NCBI RefSeq assembly: GCF_039523075.1
Contig: NZ_BAAAEP010000023.1
Span: 3,687-67,686, forward strand
Source: Caenispirillum bisanense
Lineage (GTDB): Bacteria > Pseudomonadota > Alphaproteobacteria > Rhodospirillales > Rhodospirillaceae
DNA length: 64,000 nucleotides
Direction of reading: 5' to 3'
Part shown: in pieces, positions 54,751-63,932 of the stretch
Numbering within the stretch: position 1 is the first letter of the stretch
How the letters are laid out: the number at the start of each line of letters is the position of its first letter
The notes under the pieces: model-generated
The model's input: only the letters and a program-made list of their open reading frames with translations
What the model was told of the DNA's origin: nothing
The model's database searches: none
Made by a program: the position numbers and the translations under genes

Positions 54751-55646
54751 TCGGGGCTTCGCCCGGTGGCGCGCAGATGGTCGGACGCCCTGATGAGCAG
54801 ATCAAGGTACTCGGGCCCCGTCGGGTCGCCGCTCGCCGCCGGATCGAAGTTCTGGCCCAGGTTGGCGAGCACGAGATGAAGCAGGCTGCCGCCATAGCCG
54901 CGACAGACCTCGACCTTCAGGTGATCGGCCATCACCCGCAGGATGTCGGCGGAACGGACCGCTTCGGTGACGTCGAAGGCCGCCACTTCCTCGGCGCTCA
55001 CCCGTTGGAAGCCCCGGCGCGTGAAGCCGGCGGCGTTGGCGGCCATGCGGTCGGGCAGAAGCTGCAGCAGGCGGTTGATCTGCAACACGTCAGCATCCGA
55101 CCACTGGAAGCGGGTCGGTCCGACATAGTCGTTGAGGAAGAACCAGCCGCCCGGAACCAGGACCTTGTTGATGGTGGCGAACAACCCTTTCAGATTGGCG
55201 CAGTGATGCACGGCCGACACCCCGAAGACGGCATCGAACGGCCCGTCCACGTCCAGGTCGTTCATGTCGCCCAGCCGGTAGTCGATGCGGCCGGTCAGGC
55301 CGGCATCGCGGGCCGCAGCCTCCGCCACCGCAAGCACTCGCGCGGACATGTCGACCGCCACCACCGACCGGACCCATCCGTTCGAGACGAGCGAGCGTTC
55401 CAGCGCCCCGCCGCCGCAGGCCAGCACGAGCACCCGGTCCAGCGGCAGCGGCCGGACCTGCGCCACCCGACGGAAGAACCATGCCTCCGGCAGGACGTCC
55501 TCGTCGCCGGAGACCTGACGGTTGATCATGCGGCTGATGGCGGGCAGGCGGGTCCACTGCCACCCCGCCGCTTCCCACGCCGCCGGGTCGCCCCACACGG
55601 CATCGACGGTCTCGCGGGTCGCAGGATCAATCATCGCCGCAGCCAT
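54711..55646 (-). CDS. Class I SAM-dependent methyltransferase
   Basis: 311 residues from ATG 55646 (AAGGGG upstream). SAM-binding motif I is LVLACGGGALERSL, motif II region VVAVDMSARVLAVAEA, then LGDMNDLDVDGPFDAVFGVSAVHHC and the post-motif VPGGWFFLNDYVGPT. Similar to methyltransferases scattered in polysaccharide clusters. Substrate unknown. Its 3' end overlaps the neighbouring methyltransferase by 40 bases, convergently. Confidence 0.85.
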   Translation of the reverse strand: MAAAMIDPATRETVDAVWGDPAAWEAAGWQWTRLPAISRMINRQVSGDEDVLPEAWFFRRVAQVRPLPLDRVLVLACGGGALERSLVSNGWVRSVVAVDMSARVLAVAEAAARDAGLTGRIDYRLGDMNDLDVDGPFDAVFGVSAVHHCANLKGLFATINKVLVPGGWFFLNDYVGPTRFQWSDADVLQINRLLQLLPDRMAANAAGFTRRGFQRVSAEEVAAFDVTEAVRSADILRVMADHLKVEVCRGYGGSLLHLVLANLGQNFDPAASGDPTGPEYLDLLIRASDHLRATGRSPDYFAAAIARQAST

Positions 55647-55722
55647 TCCCAGGCATCCCCTTGGTGGCAGTTCCAAGTCGCTCGTGCTACCACACCATCG
55701 CGCCAACCTGGAAACAACCATT

Positions 55723-57384
55723 ATGTCGCTGTTCCCCGACCTGCCTTCCACTGCCAGCGTGGCGGACCGATACCTTCGCATGGTCAAGCGGTCGCTCCTC
55801 AACGACCTCTACCTCGAACTGGAAGGCATCCTGCACTACCTGCTGCTGTGCCGGCGCCAGGGGAGCGAGCCCGACCCGGAGATCATCCGCGACCTCGGGC
55901 GCCATCGCCCGGACATCCTGGCACACCTGGAAAAGGCGCGTGACGACGGTAACATGGTGCTGTGGCCGGAGGCCGACGGCCAGGTCTACGATCCGCGCAA
56001 CCTGTCCGAACACGTTCACACCATGATCGGGCGCAAGCGGCTGGATCATCTGCACCAGTGCCTCGACACCATCCTGGCCGAGGGCATCCCCGGCGACGTG
56101 ATGGAAACGGGCGTCTGGCGGGGCGGCGCGACCATCTTCATGCGCGCCCATCTGGCCGCCCACGGCGTGCGGGACCGGACCGTGTGGGTGGCCGACTCTT
56201 TCAAGGGGCTGCCCAGGCCCTCGGTGAAGGAGGATGTGGGCTACGACCTCAGCAAGCGGCACTGCCCGATCCTGGCCATTGATGAAGCCAGGGTGCGCGC
56301 CCTGTTCGAACGGTATGACCTGCTGGACGATCACGTCCGCTTCCTGCCCGGCTGGTTCAGGGACAGCCTGCCCGCCGCCCCGGTCACCCGGCTCGCCCTG
56401 CTGCGCCTGGACGGCGACCTCTATGAGTCGACCATGGACGCCCTGCAGGCCCTCTACGACAAGGTGAGCCCCGGCGGCTTCATCATCGTCGACGATTACG
56501 GCGCCCTGCCCCCCTGCCGTCAGGCGGTGGAGGATTTCCGCACCGCGCGCGGCATCGACACCCCCCTGGAGCACATCGACTGGACCGGCGCCGCCTGGCG
56601 CAAGGAGGGCGATCGCCTGCACGTTTCCACCACCGGCAGCGGAGCGGCGTTCACCGAAGTCCGAAGGGCCAGCCCGCGGTTCGAGGACTGCATCTTCTAC
56701 CACTCCATCACCACGCCCGACGGCGACATTCCCGGCGAGTGGGATCTGCGCGACACGGTGGATGCCTACCTCGGCAACGTCCCCTTCGATGGCAGGAGCG
56801 TCCTGGAAATCGGGCCGGCCAGCGGTTTCCTGTCCTTCCACATGGAACGCGCCGGGGCATCGGTGACGGCGGTGGAGCCGACGATGGAACGGCTGTGGGA
56901 CACCTTCCCGCTCCACGGCTTCGATGTCGACACCTGGCGCCGCGAGTTCTTCGACACGATCACCGGCGTCCGCAACTCCTTCTGGTACCTGCACCATCTG
57001 TACGGCTCGCAGGTCCGCCTGATCGAGACGGTCCCCGAGGCGATCCCGCCGGCGGTGGGCGACTTCGACATCGGCCTGCTCGGGTCGATCCTGCTGCACA
57101 CGCGCAACCCGTTCTCCATCCTGGAGAGCGTGGCCGCGCGGGTGCGGGACACGATGATCGTGACCGAGCTGTTCGACAGCAACCTGGGCGAAGCGCCGGT
57201 CATGCGCCTCATCCCCTGGCCGGAGGCGCCGACCATCGACACATGGTGGGCGTTCACCCCCACGTTCTTCACGCAGGCCCTGCACTGCCTGGGCTTCCCC
57301 TATACCGAGGTGAGCATCCACCACCAGAAGCGCGGCCCGGCGGGAGAGTTGATTCCGCTCTATACGGTGGTGGGCAGGCGGTAA
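55723..57384 (+). CDS. Double methyltransferase: TylF-like domain fused to a class I domain
   Basis: 553 residues from ATG 55723. Residues about 90-285 are TylF/MycF-like (macrocin/sugar O-methyltransferase): GDVMETGVWRGGATIFMRA, WVADSFKGLPRPS, LALLRLDGDLYESTMDALQ and IIVDDYGALPPCRQA, which contain the expected metal-binding Asp residues. Residues about 330-553 are a second methyltransferase with LEIGPASGFLSFHMERAGA as SAM loop and a DUF1698-like centre (LGSILLHTRNPFSILE). Both SAM loops look intact, so two methyl transfers by one protein are likely. TylF-type enzymes act on deoxy-sugars, fitting the Gmd product in this cluster. Confidence 0.85.
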   Translation: MSLFPDLPSTASVADRYLRMVKRSLLNDLYLELEGILHYLLLCRRQGSEPDPEIIRDLGRHRPDILAHLEKARDDGNMVLWPEADGQVYDPRNLSEHVHTMIGRKRLDHLHQCLDTILAEGIPGDVMETGVWRGGATIFMRAHLAAHGVRDRTVWVADSFKGLPRPSVKEDVGYDLSKRHCPILAIDEARVRALFERYDLLDDHVRFLPGWFRDSLPAAPVTRLALLRLDGDLYESTMDALQALYDKVSPGGFIIVDDYGALPPCRQAVEDFRTARGIDTPLEHIDWTGAAWRKEGDRLHVSTTGSGAAFTEVRRASPRFEDCIFYHSITTPDGDIPGEWDLRDTVDAYLGNVPFDGRSVLEIGPASGFLSFHMERAGASVTAVEPTMERLWDTFPLHGFDVDTWRREFFDTITGVRNSFWYLHHLYGSQVRLIETVPEAIPPAVGDFDIGLLGSILLHTRNPFSILESVAARVRDTMIVTELFDSNLGEAPVMRLIPWPEAPTIDTWWAFTPTFFTQALHCLGFPYTEVSIHHQKRGPAGELIPLYTVVGRR

Positions 57385-57397
57385 GGCCGGTGCGGGT

Positions 57398-57976
57398 TCA
57401 ACCGCCCGCGTCCCCCTCCCCCGCCGCCATCCGGGCCGCGAATTCGGCCTCGGTGAAGCGGGGCGTGATGTGCTGCGGGCAGTTCCAGTCCAGCGCTTCG
57501 ACCGTCATCACCACCGCCCGCTCCACGCGGGCGCGGTAGGTGGGGATCTCCAGCCGGGCGAGCAGGCCGGGATCCTCGTCTTCGTGCACGATGCGCGCCC
57601 GCGCCCAGATCTTCAGGCGGCGGCGGTTGGCATAGTCCATGAGGATCAGGGAGACGCGGCCGTCGGCTTCGATATTGCCGGTGCTGATGTACTGGACGTT
57701 GCCGCGGAAGTCGGCATAGCCGATGGTCCGGTCGTCCAGCACCTTCAGGAAGCCCGGCGGGCCGCCGCGGAACTGGACGTAGGGCCAGCCGGTCTCGCTC
57801 ACGGTCGCCTGATAGAAGCCGTCGCGGGCGGCGATGAAGTCCGCCTCGCGGGCGGTGAGGACGGCGGCGCGGTTGGCTGCCCGCTCGAACCCCTCGTTGG
57901 CGGCGCGGCTGCCGTAGCGGGCCTGGGCGGCCTTGACGCTCGGGGTGAAGGTGATGTCTGCGAAGGCTCGTGCCAT
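57398..57976 (-). CDS. Pyridoxamine 5'-phosphate oxidase family flavoprotein
   Basis: 192 residues; start ATG with GGGAGAG upstream. Split-barrel FMN-binding fold with FIAARDGFYQATVSETGWPYVQFRGGPPGFLKVLDD and the FRGNVQYISTGNIEADGRVSLILMDYANRRRLKIWARA stretch, which belongs to the general-stress PNPOx-like subfamily, not to true PdxH. Probable small-molecule reductase or flavin reductant partner. Lies 76 bases upstream-facing of the AhpD-like gene on the same strand. Confidence 0.88.
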   Translation of the reverse strand: MARAFADITFTPSVKAAQARYGSRAANEGFERAANRAAVLTAREADFIAARDGFYQATVSETGWPYVQFRGGPPGFLKVLDDRTIGYADFRGNVQYISTGNIEADGRVSLILMDYANRRRLKIWARARIVHEDEDPGLLARLEIPTYRARVERAVVMTVEALDWNCPQHITPRFTEAEFAARMAAGEGDAGG

Positions 57977-58052
57977 GGCGGGTACTCTCCCTGGAGGGGG
58001 CCGGCGCCTCCGCCCGGGCCGGCGCGGCCGGACGGGGGCGGCAGGGGCAGGA

Positions 58053-58598
58053 TCAGGCGGGGCGCAGCAGCGGGACCTTGGGGAAGTCGATCTCGATGCG
58101 GCTGGCCTTGCCGAGGATGTTGGTCAGCAGGTTCATGCCGACGTGCACGATGATCTCGACGATCTCGGCATCGCCGTAGCCGGCCCGGCGCACCGACTCA
58201 ATCTCCGCCGAAGTCACCTCGCCCGTGTGTGTGACCAGGGCGCGGGCGAAGGCGACGGCCGCCGCCGCCCGGTCGTCCTGGGAGGTGCCGCGACGATTGG
58301 CCTCCATCTCCTCGCCGCTCAGCCCGGTGCCGCGGCCGAGCGCGGTATGCGCCGAGACGCAGTACTGGCAGCCGTTCTGCTCGGCGAGGGCGAGGGCGAT
58401 CCGCTCGCGCGTCTGCGCATCCAGGCTGCCCTGCCCGGCGATGCCATGCAACCCGAGGAAAGCACCGAGGGCGGCGGGAGAATGGGCGAGCACGCGCAGG
58501 AAGTTCGGCGTCATGCCGAGCCGGGCCTGAACGGCGTCGAGAAGCGCCTTGGCCTCGGCCGGCGCGGCGGCGGGATCGATGGCGGGAATGCGGGTCAT
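58053..58598 (-). CDS. AhpD-like alkylhydroperoxidase / carboxymuconolactone decarboxylase family
   Basis: 181 residues, AAGGAGGA ribosome-binding site. The motif EQNGCQYCVSAH gives the redox pair Cys77 and Cys80 with Glu73 and His84, the AhpD peroxidase proton-relay pattern, rather than the lactone decarboxylase one. Predicted to reduce organic hydroperoxides. Divergent from a LysR gene which probably regulates it and the flavoprotein gene downstream. Confidence 0.9.
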   Translation of the reverse strand: MTRIPAIDPAAAPAEAKALLDAVQARLGMTPNFLRVLAHSPAALGAFLGLHGIAGQGSLDAQTRERIALALAEQNGCQYCVSAHTALGRGTGLSGEEMEANRRGTSQDDRAAAAVAFARALVTHTGEVTSAEIESVRRAGYGDAEIVEIIVHVGMNLLTNILGKASRIEIDFPKVPLLRPA

Positions 58599-58730
58599 GG
58601 GAGACTGTCCTCCTTGTTGGTCGCTGGGCCGGCAATGGCCGCCCCGATGACCAGACAATCGCCCTTGCCTTCGAAGATATGAATTCTCATTCTCGGCAAG
58701 AGATAATTCCGGTTTCGGGAATGATCGGCC

Positions 58731-59630
58731 ATGGACAGGCTGCAGGCGATGACGGTGTTCGTGGCCGTCGCGGAGGAAGAAGGCTTCGTGCGCGCGGCGC
58801 GCCGCCTGGCGCTGTCGCCGCCCGTGGTGACGCGGGCCGTCGCCGGGCTGGAGGAGCGCATCGGCACGCGGCTGCTTCACCGCACCACGCGCAGCGTGCG
58901 ACTGACCGAGGCGGGACGCCGCTACCTGGAGGACTGCCGGCGCATCCTGGCGGAGATCGAGGAGGCGGAGGACGTCGCAGCCGGTTCCCACCGCGAGCCC
59001 CAGGGGCGCCTGTCGGTCACGGCTCCGGTGCTGTTCGGGCGCCTGCACATCGCGCCGATCCTGCTCGATTTCCTCGGCCGTCACCCGCGAGTGAGCGTGC
59101 GGACCCTGTTCGTCGACCGCGTCGTGAACCTCATGGACGAAGGCCTGGACGTCGCCGTGCGCATCGCCCACCTGCCCGATTCCGGCCTGACGGCGGTGAA
59201 GGTGGGCTCGGTGCGGCGCCTTGTCTGCGCCTCGCCCGCCTATCTGGCGGAGCATGGCGTGCCGCAGCAGCCGGACGACCTGGCGCATCACCGGATCATC
59301 GCGGTGCAGGGCGTCACGCCGTCGCCGGCATGGACCTTCCGGGCCGGCGACGGCGAGATCACGGTGCGGACTTCGCCGCGGCTGGAGGTGAACACGGCGG
59401 ATACGGCAATCGCCGCCGCCATGCAGGGGCACGGGCTGACCCGCGTGCTGTCCTACATGGTCGCCGCCGACATCGCGGCCGGGCGGCTGGCGGTGGTCCT
59501 GGCGGATTACGAGCCCCCGCCGGTGCCGATCCACCTCGTCCATCGGGAAGGACGGGACGCCTCCGCCCGCGTGCGGGCCTTCGTGGACTTCGCAGCGCAC
59601 CGGCTGCGCGCCGAGCGGGCCCTCGGCTGA
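58731..59630 (+). CDS. LysR family transcriptional regulator
   Basis: 299 residues. Helix-turn-helix EGFVRAARRLALSPPVVTRAVAGLEERIGTRLLHRTTRSV; effector domain from about residue 90. Belongs to the CrgA/DsdC-like group often divergent from redox genes. The 132-base gap to the AhpD-like gene contains an imperfect inverted repeat GAATT...AATTC around 58681-58709, a possible binding site. Confidence 0.92.
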   Translation: MDRLQAMTVFVAVAEEEGFVRAARRLALSPPVVTRAVAGLEERIGTRLLHRTTRSVRLTEAGRRYLEDCRRILAEIEEAEDVAAGSHREPQGRLSVTAPVLFGRLHIAPILLDFLGRHPRVSVRTLFVDRVVNLMDEGLDVAVRIAHLPDSGLTAVKVGSVRRLVCASPAYLAEHGVPQQPDDLAHHRIIAVQGVTPSPAWTFRAGDGEITVRTSPRLEVNTADTAIAAAMQGHGLTRVLSYMVAADIAAGRLAVVLADYEPPPVPIHLVHREGRDASARVRAFVDFAAHRLRAERALG

Positions 59631-59649
59631 CCGGCGGCAGGGAGACGCT

Positions 59650-61248
59650 TCAGGCGACATCCCTCTCCGAGGCGGCATCGCCGTCACCGGCGACACCCAC
59701 CTGGCGCAGGACGACAGCGCATACTCCGGCCAGACCGGCGATCCCCACTGCCGCGAGCAGGGCGGCGGCGCTCAGTCCCGCCGTGAACGCCTCCTTGGCC
59801 ATGACGAGCACGGTGTCCGGCAGGCGGTCCGCTGCGGATGCCGCCGCCCACAGGCCCTCGCCGACGGCGCGGGCTGCGGCCTCGGGAAGGTCTGCCGGCA
59901 CGCGCTCCGCGACGATCCCGCGGTAGACGGCGGTGGTGAGGCTGCCGAGAGCGGCGACGCCCACGGCAATCCCCAGTTCCTGCACCGTTTCCGACATGGC
60001 CGAGGCGGAGCCGGCCTTCTCCGGCGGGGCGGACCCCACCACCAGATCGGTACCAAGGGCCGCGATGGTGCCGAGGCCGAGGTAGACCAGACCATACCCC
60101 GCCGTCACCGGCACCAGCCCCGGCAGCCACGGCAGCAGGGCGAGGCAGAGGTAACCGACAGCGGACAGGGCCAGCGATCCGGCCATGACCAGGCTCGGCC
60201 GGATGGTCCGGGCGAGGAGCGGCGCGCCGATCCCGCCGACCACCATCATCACCGCCGGCGGCCCCATCCACAGGCCGGCGGACAGCGCCGACAGCTCCAT
60301 GACCAGTTGCAGATACTGGGTGACCAGCAGCATGGCCCCGCCGACGCCGATCAGGCCGACCAGCAGCACGCTCAGGGCGGTGCTGAACGTCCTGTTGCCG
60401 AACAGGCGCACATCGAGCAGCGGGCTCGGAAGCTTCCGCTGCCGCGTCACGAAAAGGCGCGTGAAGACCAGCCCGGCCGCCAACGCCGCCACCGACCCGA
60501 CGGACAGGCCGCTCTCCGCGCTGTCCTTGATGAAATAGACCACCGGCAGGATCGCCGCCAAGGACAGGGCGACGCTGAGCAGATCGAGCCGGCCGCCCTC
60601 GGGCGCCCGGTATTCCGGCAGCACCAGCGGGCCGGCAACGAGGACGACGGCGACGACGGGGATGGCGACGAGGAAGGCCGCCCCCCACCAGAAGTGCTCC
60701 AGCAACACCCCGCCGACCAGCGGCCCCGCTGCCATGCCGAGGGCGAACATGGTCGCCCAGATCCCGATGGCCAGCGCCCGCTCCCGCGGCACCGGAAACA
60801 GGGTGCTGATGAGGGCCAGGGTGGACGGCATCAGCGTGGCGCCGGCGATGCCCAGCATGGCGCGGGCGGCGATCAGGGTGCCGGCCGTCGGCGCGAAGGC
60901 CGCCAGCACCGAGGCGGCGCCGAAGGCCGCGGCCCCGACAAGCAGCAACCGCCGGCGTCCGATGCGGTCCCCCACCGTGCCCATGGTGATGAGGAAGCCC
61001 GCGATCATGAAGCCATAGGCGTCCATGATCCACAGCGCCTGGCTGCTGCTGGGGCGCAGGTCCGCCGCCAGGGCCGGCATAGCCAGATACAGCAGCGTCA
61101 CGTCCAGCCCGAGCAGGGCAGTCGGCAGCGCCAGAACCGCCAGCCCGGCCCAGCGCGGGGGTGCCGCAGCCTCCTGGCGCTGGGAGCGTGGTCCGGGCGC
61201 TGGAACGGTGCGGGGATCGAGGGAGAGTCGTTCGCAATCGGATGACAT
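59650..61248 (-). CDS. MFS drug exporter, DHA2 (14-TM) family
   Basis: 532-residue proton-coupled exporter with about 14 hydrophobic helices; start ATG behind GGAGGT. Motif A GTVGDRIGRRRLLLVGA between helices 2 and 3, motif C-like GIWATMFALGMAAGPLVGGVLLE in helix 5, and LDVTLLYLAMPAL in helix 1 with the conserved acidic residue. Resembles SmvA/QacA-type antiseptic and drug pumps. Divergent from the MmyB-type regulator gene across a region of repeated CTGTT elements. Confidence 0.93.
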   Translation of the reverse strand: MSSDCERLSLDPRTVPAPGPRSQRQEAAAPPRWAGLAVLALPTALLGLDVTLLYLAMPALAADLRPSSSQALWIMDAYGFMIAGFLITMGTVGDRIGRRRLLLVGAAAFGAASVLAAFAPTAGTLIAARAMLGIAGATLMPSTLALISTLFPVPRERALAIGIWATMFALGMAAGPLVGGVLLEHFWWGAAFLVAIPVVAVVLVAGPLVLPEYRAPEGGRLDLLSVALSLAAILPVVYFIKDSAESGLSVGSVAALAAGLVFTRLFVTRQRKLPSPLLDVRLFGNRTFSTALSVLLVGLIGVGGAMLLVTQYLQLVMELSALSAGLWMGPPAVMMVVGGIGAPLLARTIRPSLVMAGSLALSAVGYLCLALLPWLPGLVPVTAGYGLVYLGLGTIAALGTDLVVGSAPPEKAGSASAMSETVQELGIAVGVAALGSLTTAVYRGIVAERVPADLPEAAARAVGEGLWAAASAADRLPDTVLVMAKEAFTAGLSAAALLAAVGIAGLAGVCAVVLRQVGVAGDGDAASERDVA

Positions 61249-61321
61249 GCCACCTCCGCGGAATGGGGAGGCGCGTTGCGGCCTCCTGACGTCGGAACGG
61301 CATTTTCCGAAGGTCTTTACC

Positions 61322-61351
61322 CTGTTACAATTTGGCTGTTTATGCTGTTAC
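61322..61351. promoter_or_regulatory. CTGTT direct repeats between MFS gene and its regulator
   Basis: CTGTTAC occurs at 61322-61328 and 61345-61351, with a third CTGTT at 61336-61340. They lie in the 118-base, comparatively AT-rich gap between divergent start codons and are a plausible binding site for the helix-turn-helix regulator. Confidence 0.45.
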
Positions 61352-61366
61352 TTCGGGCAACAGGCC

Positions 61367-62164
61367 ATGGCGACGCGATCTCTGGAGCGGACACGAAAGG
61401 AGCTGTCGGACTTCCTGCGGCACCATCGCCAGCGGGTCTCGCCCGCCGAGGTCGGACTGGCGGCCGGCCGCCGCCGCCGCACCCCCGGCCTGCGCCGAGA
61501 GGAAGTGGCGGCGCTCGCCGGTGTCGGCCTCAGTTGGTACACGTGGCTCGAACAGGGGCGGGAGATCGGCGTGTCGGAGGATTTCCTCCTGCGACTGGCC
61601 AAGGTGCTCCGTCTCGACGATGCCGAATGCGCCCACCTGTTCGTTCTGGCCCACCGCCGCCCGCCGCCGGCCGAGCCCTATCATTGGCCCGTGGTGTCGC
61701 CGCGCATCCAGCTGCTCATGGACGACTGGCGGGACCGGCCCGCCTACGTCCAGAACCTGCGGTGGGACGTCATCGCCTGGAACGCCGCCGGGGACGGGCT
61801 GTTCGGCTTCTCCCGCAAGACACCGCCGGACCGCAACATGCTTCGGATGGTGTTCGCCGATCCCGACCTGCGACGCCGGCTTCCCGCCTGGGCGGAAGAT
61901 GCGCCGCAGCTCATCGAGGCCCTGCGGCGCGACCTCGCCCTGGTCCCCGACGACCCGGCGATGCTGCGGTTGATCGACGACCTGGAGACCCTGTCGCCGG
62001 ACTTCCGGCGCTGGTGGAAGGGCCCGCCGAGGCGCGGCCCGGCGCGAGGTCTCACCGCCCTCGCGGGCGACGACGGCACGCTGCGGCTGCAGCACGAGGT
62101 CCTGACGGTCGATGAACACCGCCACCTGCGGATGGTGGTCCACTTCCACACCCCTGCAGGCTAG
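61367..62164 (+). CDS. XRE-type regulator with MmyB-like ligand-binding domain
   Basis: 265 residues from ATG 61367. N-terminal helix-turn-helix RTPGLRREEVAALAGVGLSWYTWLEQGR, then an MmyB-like sensory domain (LMDDWRDRPAYVQNLRWDVIAWNAAGDGLFG; LSPDFRRWW). In MmyB proteins the second domain is PAS-like and may bind fatty acids or antibiotics (family knowledge). Divergent from the MFS exporter gene, the usual partner of such regulators. Confidence 0.92.
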   Translation: MATRSLERTRKELSDFLRHHRQRVSPAEVGLAAGRRRRTPGLRREEVAALAGVGLSWYTWLEQGREIGVSEDFLLRLAKVLRLDDAECAHLFVLAHRRPPPAEPYHWPVVSPRIQLLMDDWRDRPAYVQNLRWDVIAWNAAGDGLFGFSRKTPPDRNMLRMVFADPDLRRRLPAWAEDAPQLIEALRRDLALVPDDPAMLRLIDDLETLSPDFRRWWKGPPRRGPARGLTALAGDDGTLRLQHEVLTVDEHRHLRMVVHFHTPAG

Positions 62165-62171
62165 GCGCCGC

Positions 62172-63326
62172 TCAGCGGCTCGGCCAGGCCCACGGATCGG
62201 GGTCCCGCGCCTCCGCATCGGCATGGGTTTCGCCAAGATCCTTGTGCAGGCGGATGGTGACGGTGTCCGGGTCCGAGCCGAGGGCGTCGACCAGCGCGGG
62301 GGCATGGGTCACGACGATCAGCTGGCAGCGCTTGCCCGCCGCCGCCAGCAGGCGCGCCAGCGCCTCGTGCAGCGCCGGGTTGAGGTGGCTTTCGGGCTCG
62401 TTCAGCACCATCAGTTCCGGCGGCTGCGGCGACAGCAGGGCGGCCACCAGCAGCAGGTAGCGCAGGGTGCCTTCCGAAAGCTCTCCCGCACCCAGCGGCC
62501 GGAGCAGCCCCTGCTGGCGCATTTCGATGGAGAAATCCGGCGCGACGGCGACGGTCGCGCCCTCGAAGGCGTCGGCGACGGCGGTCTTCAGGGCCCCGTC
62601 GTCGCCGATCTCGACGATGGTCCGCAGGGCGGCGGCCAGATCGGCGCCGTCGGCGGCGAGGACGGGCGTGAAGGTGCCGACCTGGGGCCGGCGCGCCGGG
62701 GCGTTGCGGTCGACCCGCAGGTCGTCATAGAAGCGCCAGCGACGCAGGCGCTCGCGCATCATCAGAAGCTCGATGCCCTCGCCGGGGCCGGCGCCCTGGA
62801 CCAGCATACTGTCGACCGGCGCGATGACGCCCCACGTCTCGGACCACCCGCCGTCGGCGCGGGACCGCAGGCGGAAGGCGGGGCCGCGGCGCTCGGCCAG
62901 GGCGGTCCGCGGCGTGAGGCGCTGCCCCGCCCACAGGGCTTCCGCCTTGATGGCCGGGTCGCGGGAGAAGAACGACTGCGACGGCAGTGGCAGCCCGAGG
63001 TCGATGGCGTAGCCGTAGTCGTCGCTGGAAAACCCGAGCCGCATGGCGACCGACTTCTTGCGCACCGTCGCCTGCACCGGTTCCGTCCGCGCGCGCATGG
63101 CGCGGCTGAAGGCCTCCGGCCCCGCCCACAGGGCGGAGGCGATGCCGCCCTCGGCCGCCAGCGAGCGGATCACCCCGCCATCCGCCACTTCGGCCAGCAG
63201 CCGGAGCGAGCGGTAGAGGCTCGACTTGCCCGACCCGTTCTGCCCGGTGACGACGGTGATGCGGCCAAGGCGCAGGGTGACGTCGCGCAACGACCGATAG
63301 CCCGAGATGGCCAGCCTGGTGATCAT
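62172..63326 (-). CDS. AAA ATPase of the RecF/OLD-like group
   Basis: 384 residues from ATG 63326 (an upstream start would add 33 low-complexity residues). Walker A TGQNGSGKSSLYRSLRLL near residue 25, a long middle section, then an ABC-type signature ELSEGTLRYLLL, Walker B ELMVLNEPESHLNP and H-loop VVTHAP. The ABC-like head with a C-terminal signature matches single-chain AAA_21/DUF2813-type ATPases. No TOPRIM nuclease domain and no adjacent UvrD-like helicase or nuclease gene, so a complete defence pair is not visible. Function unknown; possibly DNA repair, toxin-like abortive infection or regulatory ATPase. Confidence 0.85.
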   Translation of the reverse strand: MITRLAISGYRSLRDVTLRLGRITVVTGQNGSGKSSLYRSLRLLAEVADGGVIRSLAAEGGIASALWAGPEAFSRAMRARTEPVQATVRKKSVAMRLGFSSDDYGYAIDLGLPLPSQSFFSRDPAIKAEALWAGQRLTPRTALAERRGPAFRLRSRADGGWSETWGVIAPVDSMLVQGAGPGEGIELLMMRERLRRWRFYDDLRVDRNAPARRPQVGTFTPVLAADGADLAAALRTIVEIGDDGALKTAVADAFEGATVAVAPDFSIEMRQQGLLRPLGAGELSEGTLRYLLLVAALLSPQPPELMVLNEPESHLNPALHEALARLLAAAGKRCQLIVVTHAPALVDALGSDPDTVTIRLHKDLGETHADAEARDPDPWAWPSR

Positions 63327-63470
63327 GCCCCGGTTCCGTGGCGTACCCGTTGCCGCCGCAGCCCCCTCCCCCGGCCAAGGCGGGGGTGGTATCCAGTTGT
63401 CCTCGACCGGCCCGGGCCGCGTCAAGCTCCCGTCGCCCGGTCGGTGGGAGCCTCCGGGGCGACGGGGTGC

Positions 63471-63665
63471 TCACACGGCGGGCGGCGACAGGCGCGCGAA
63501 GCCCGGCTGGCGGTAGTAGGGGAAGTGGGGATAGGGCGGCGTGACGGCGCTCGCCGCATCCAGGCGCGCCACCTGGTCGGGCGTCAGCTCCCAGCCGACC
63601 GCTCCCAGGTTCTGGCGCAACTGCTCCTCCGTGCGGGCGCCGATGATGACCGAAGACACCATCGG
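63471..63665 (-). pseudogene. Aldo/keto reductase, C-terminal remnant
   Basis: Minus-strand fragment encoding about 64 residues: VSSVIIGARTEEQLRQNLGA, then ELTPDQVARLDAAS and PPYPHFPYYRQPGFARL. This is the standard C-terminal part of an aldo/keto reductase, including the GARTEEQL cofactor-binding loop. The remaining 5' part of the gene is absent; similarity stops at about 63665, where pqqB-like sequence begins on the other strand. Confidence 0.8.
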
Positions 63666-63932
63666 GCAGTGATGTTCGACGGCACCACCTTCACCGAGGA
63701 CGAGATGCAGGCTCATCAGGTGGGGGTGAAGACCGCCGTCCGCATGGGGCACATGGCCATGAGCGGCGAGGCCGGCTCCCTCGCCGCTTTCGCGCCGCTG
63801 CGCATCGGCCGCAAGGTCTACATCCACATCAACAACACCAACCCTGTCCTCAGCGCCGACACGCCGGCCCGCCGCACGGTGGAAGCCGCCGGCTGGCAGG
63901 TGGCCTACGACGGCATGGAGCTGGAGGTTTAG
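63666..63932 (+). pseudogene. pqqB: pqqB 3' remnant
   Basis: Plus-strand fragment encoding the last ~88 residues of a PqqB-like metallo-hydrolase: VMFDGTTFTEDEM, RMGHMAMSGEAGSLAAF, KVYIHINNTNPVL and AAGWQVAYDGMELEV then a stop. The family's N-terminal three quarters are missing. The fragment begins where the aldo/keto reductase remnant ends, so both genes were cut at the same point. No other pqq genes are visible in the 68 bases that remain. Confidence 0.85.
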
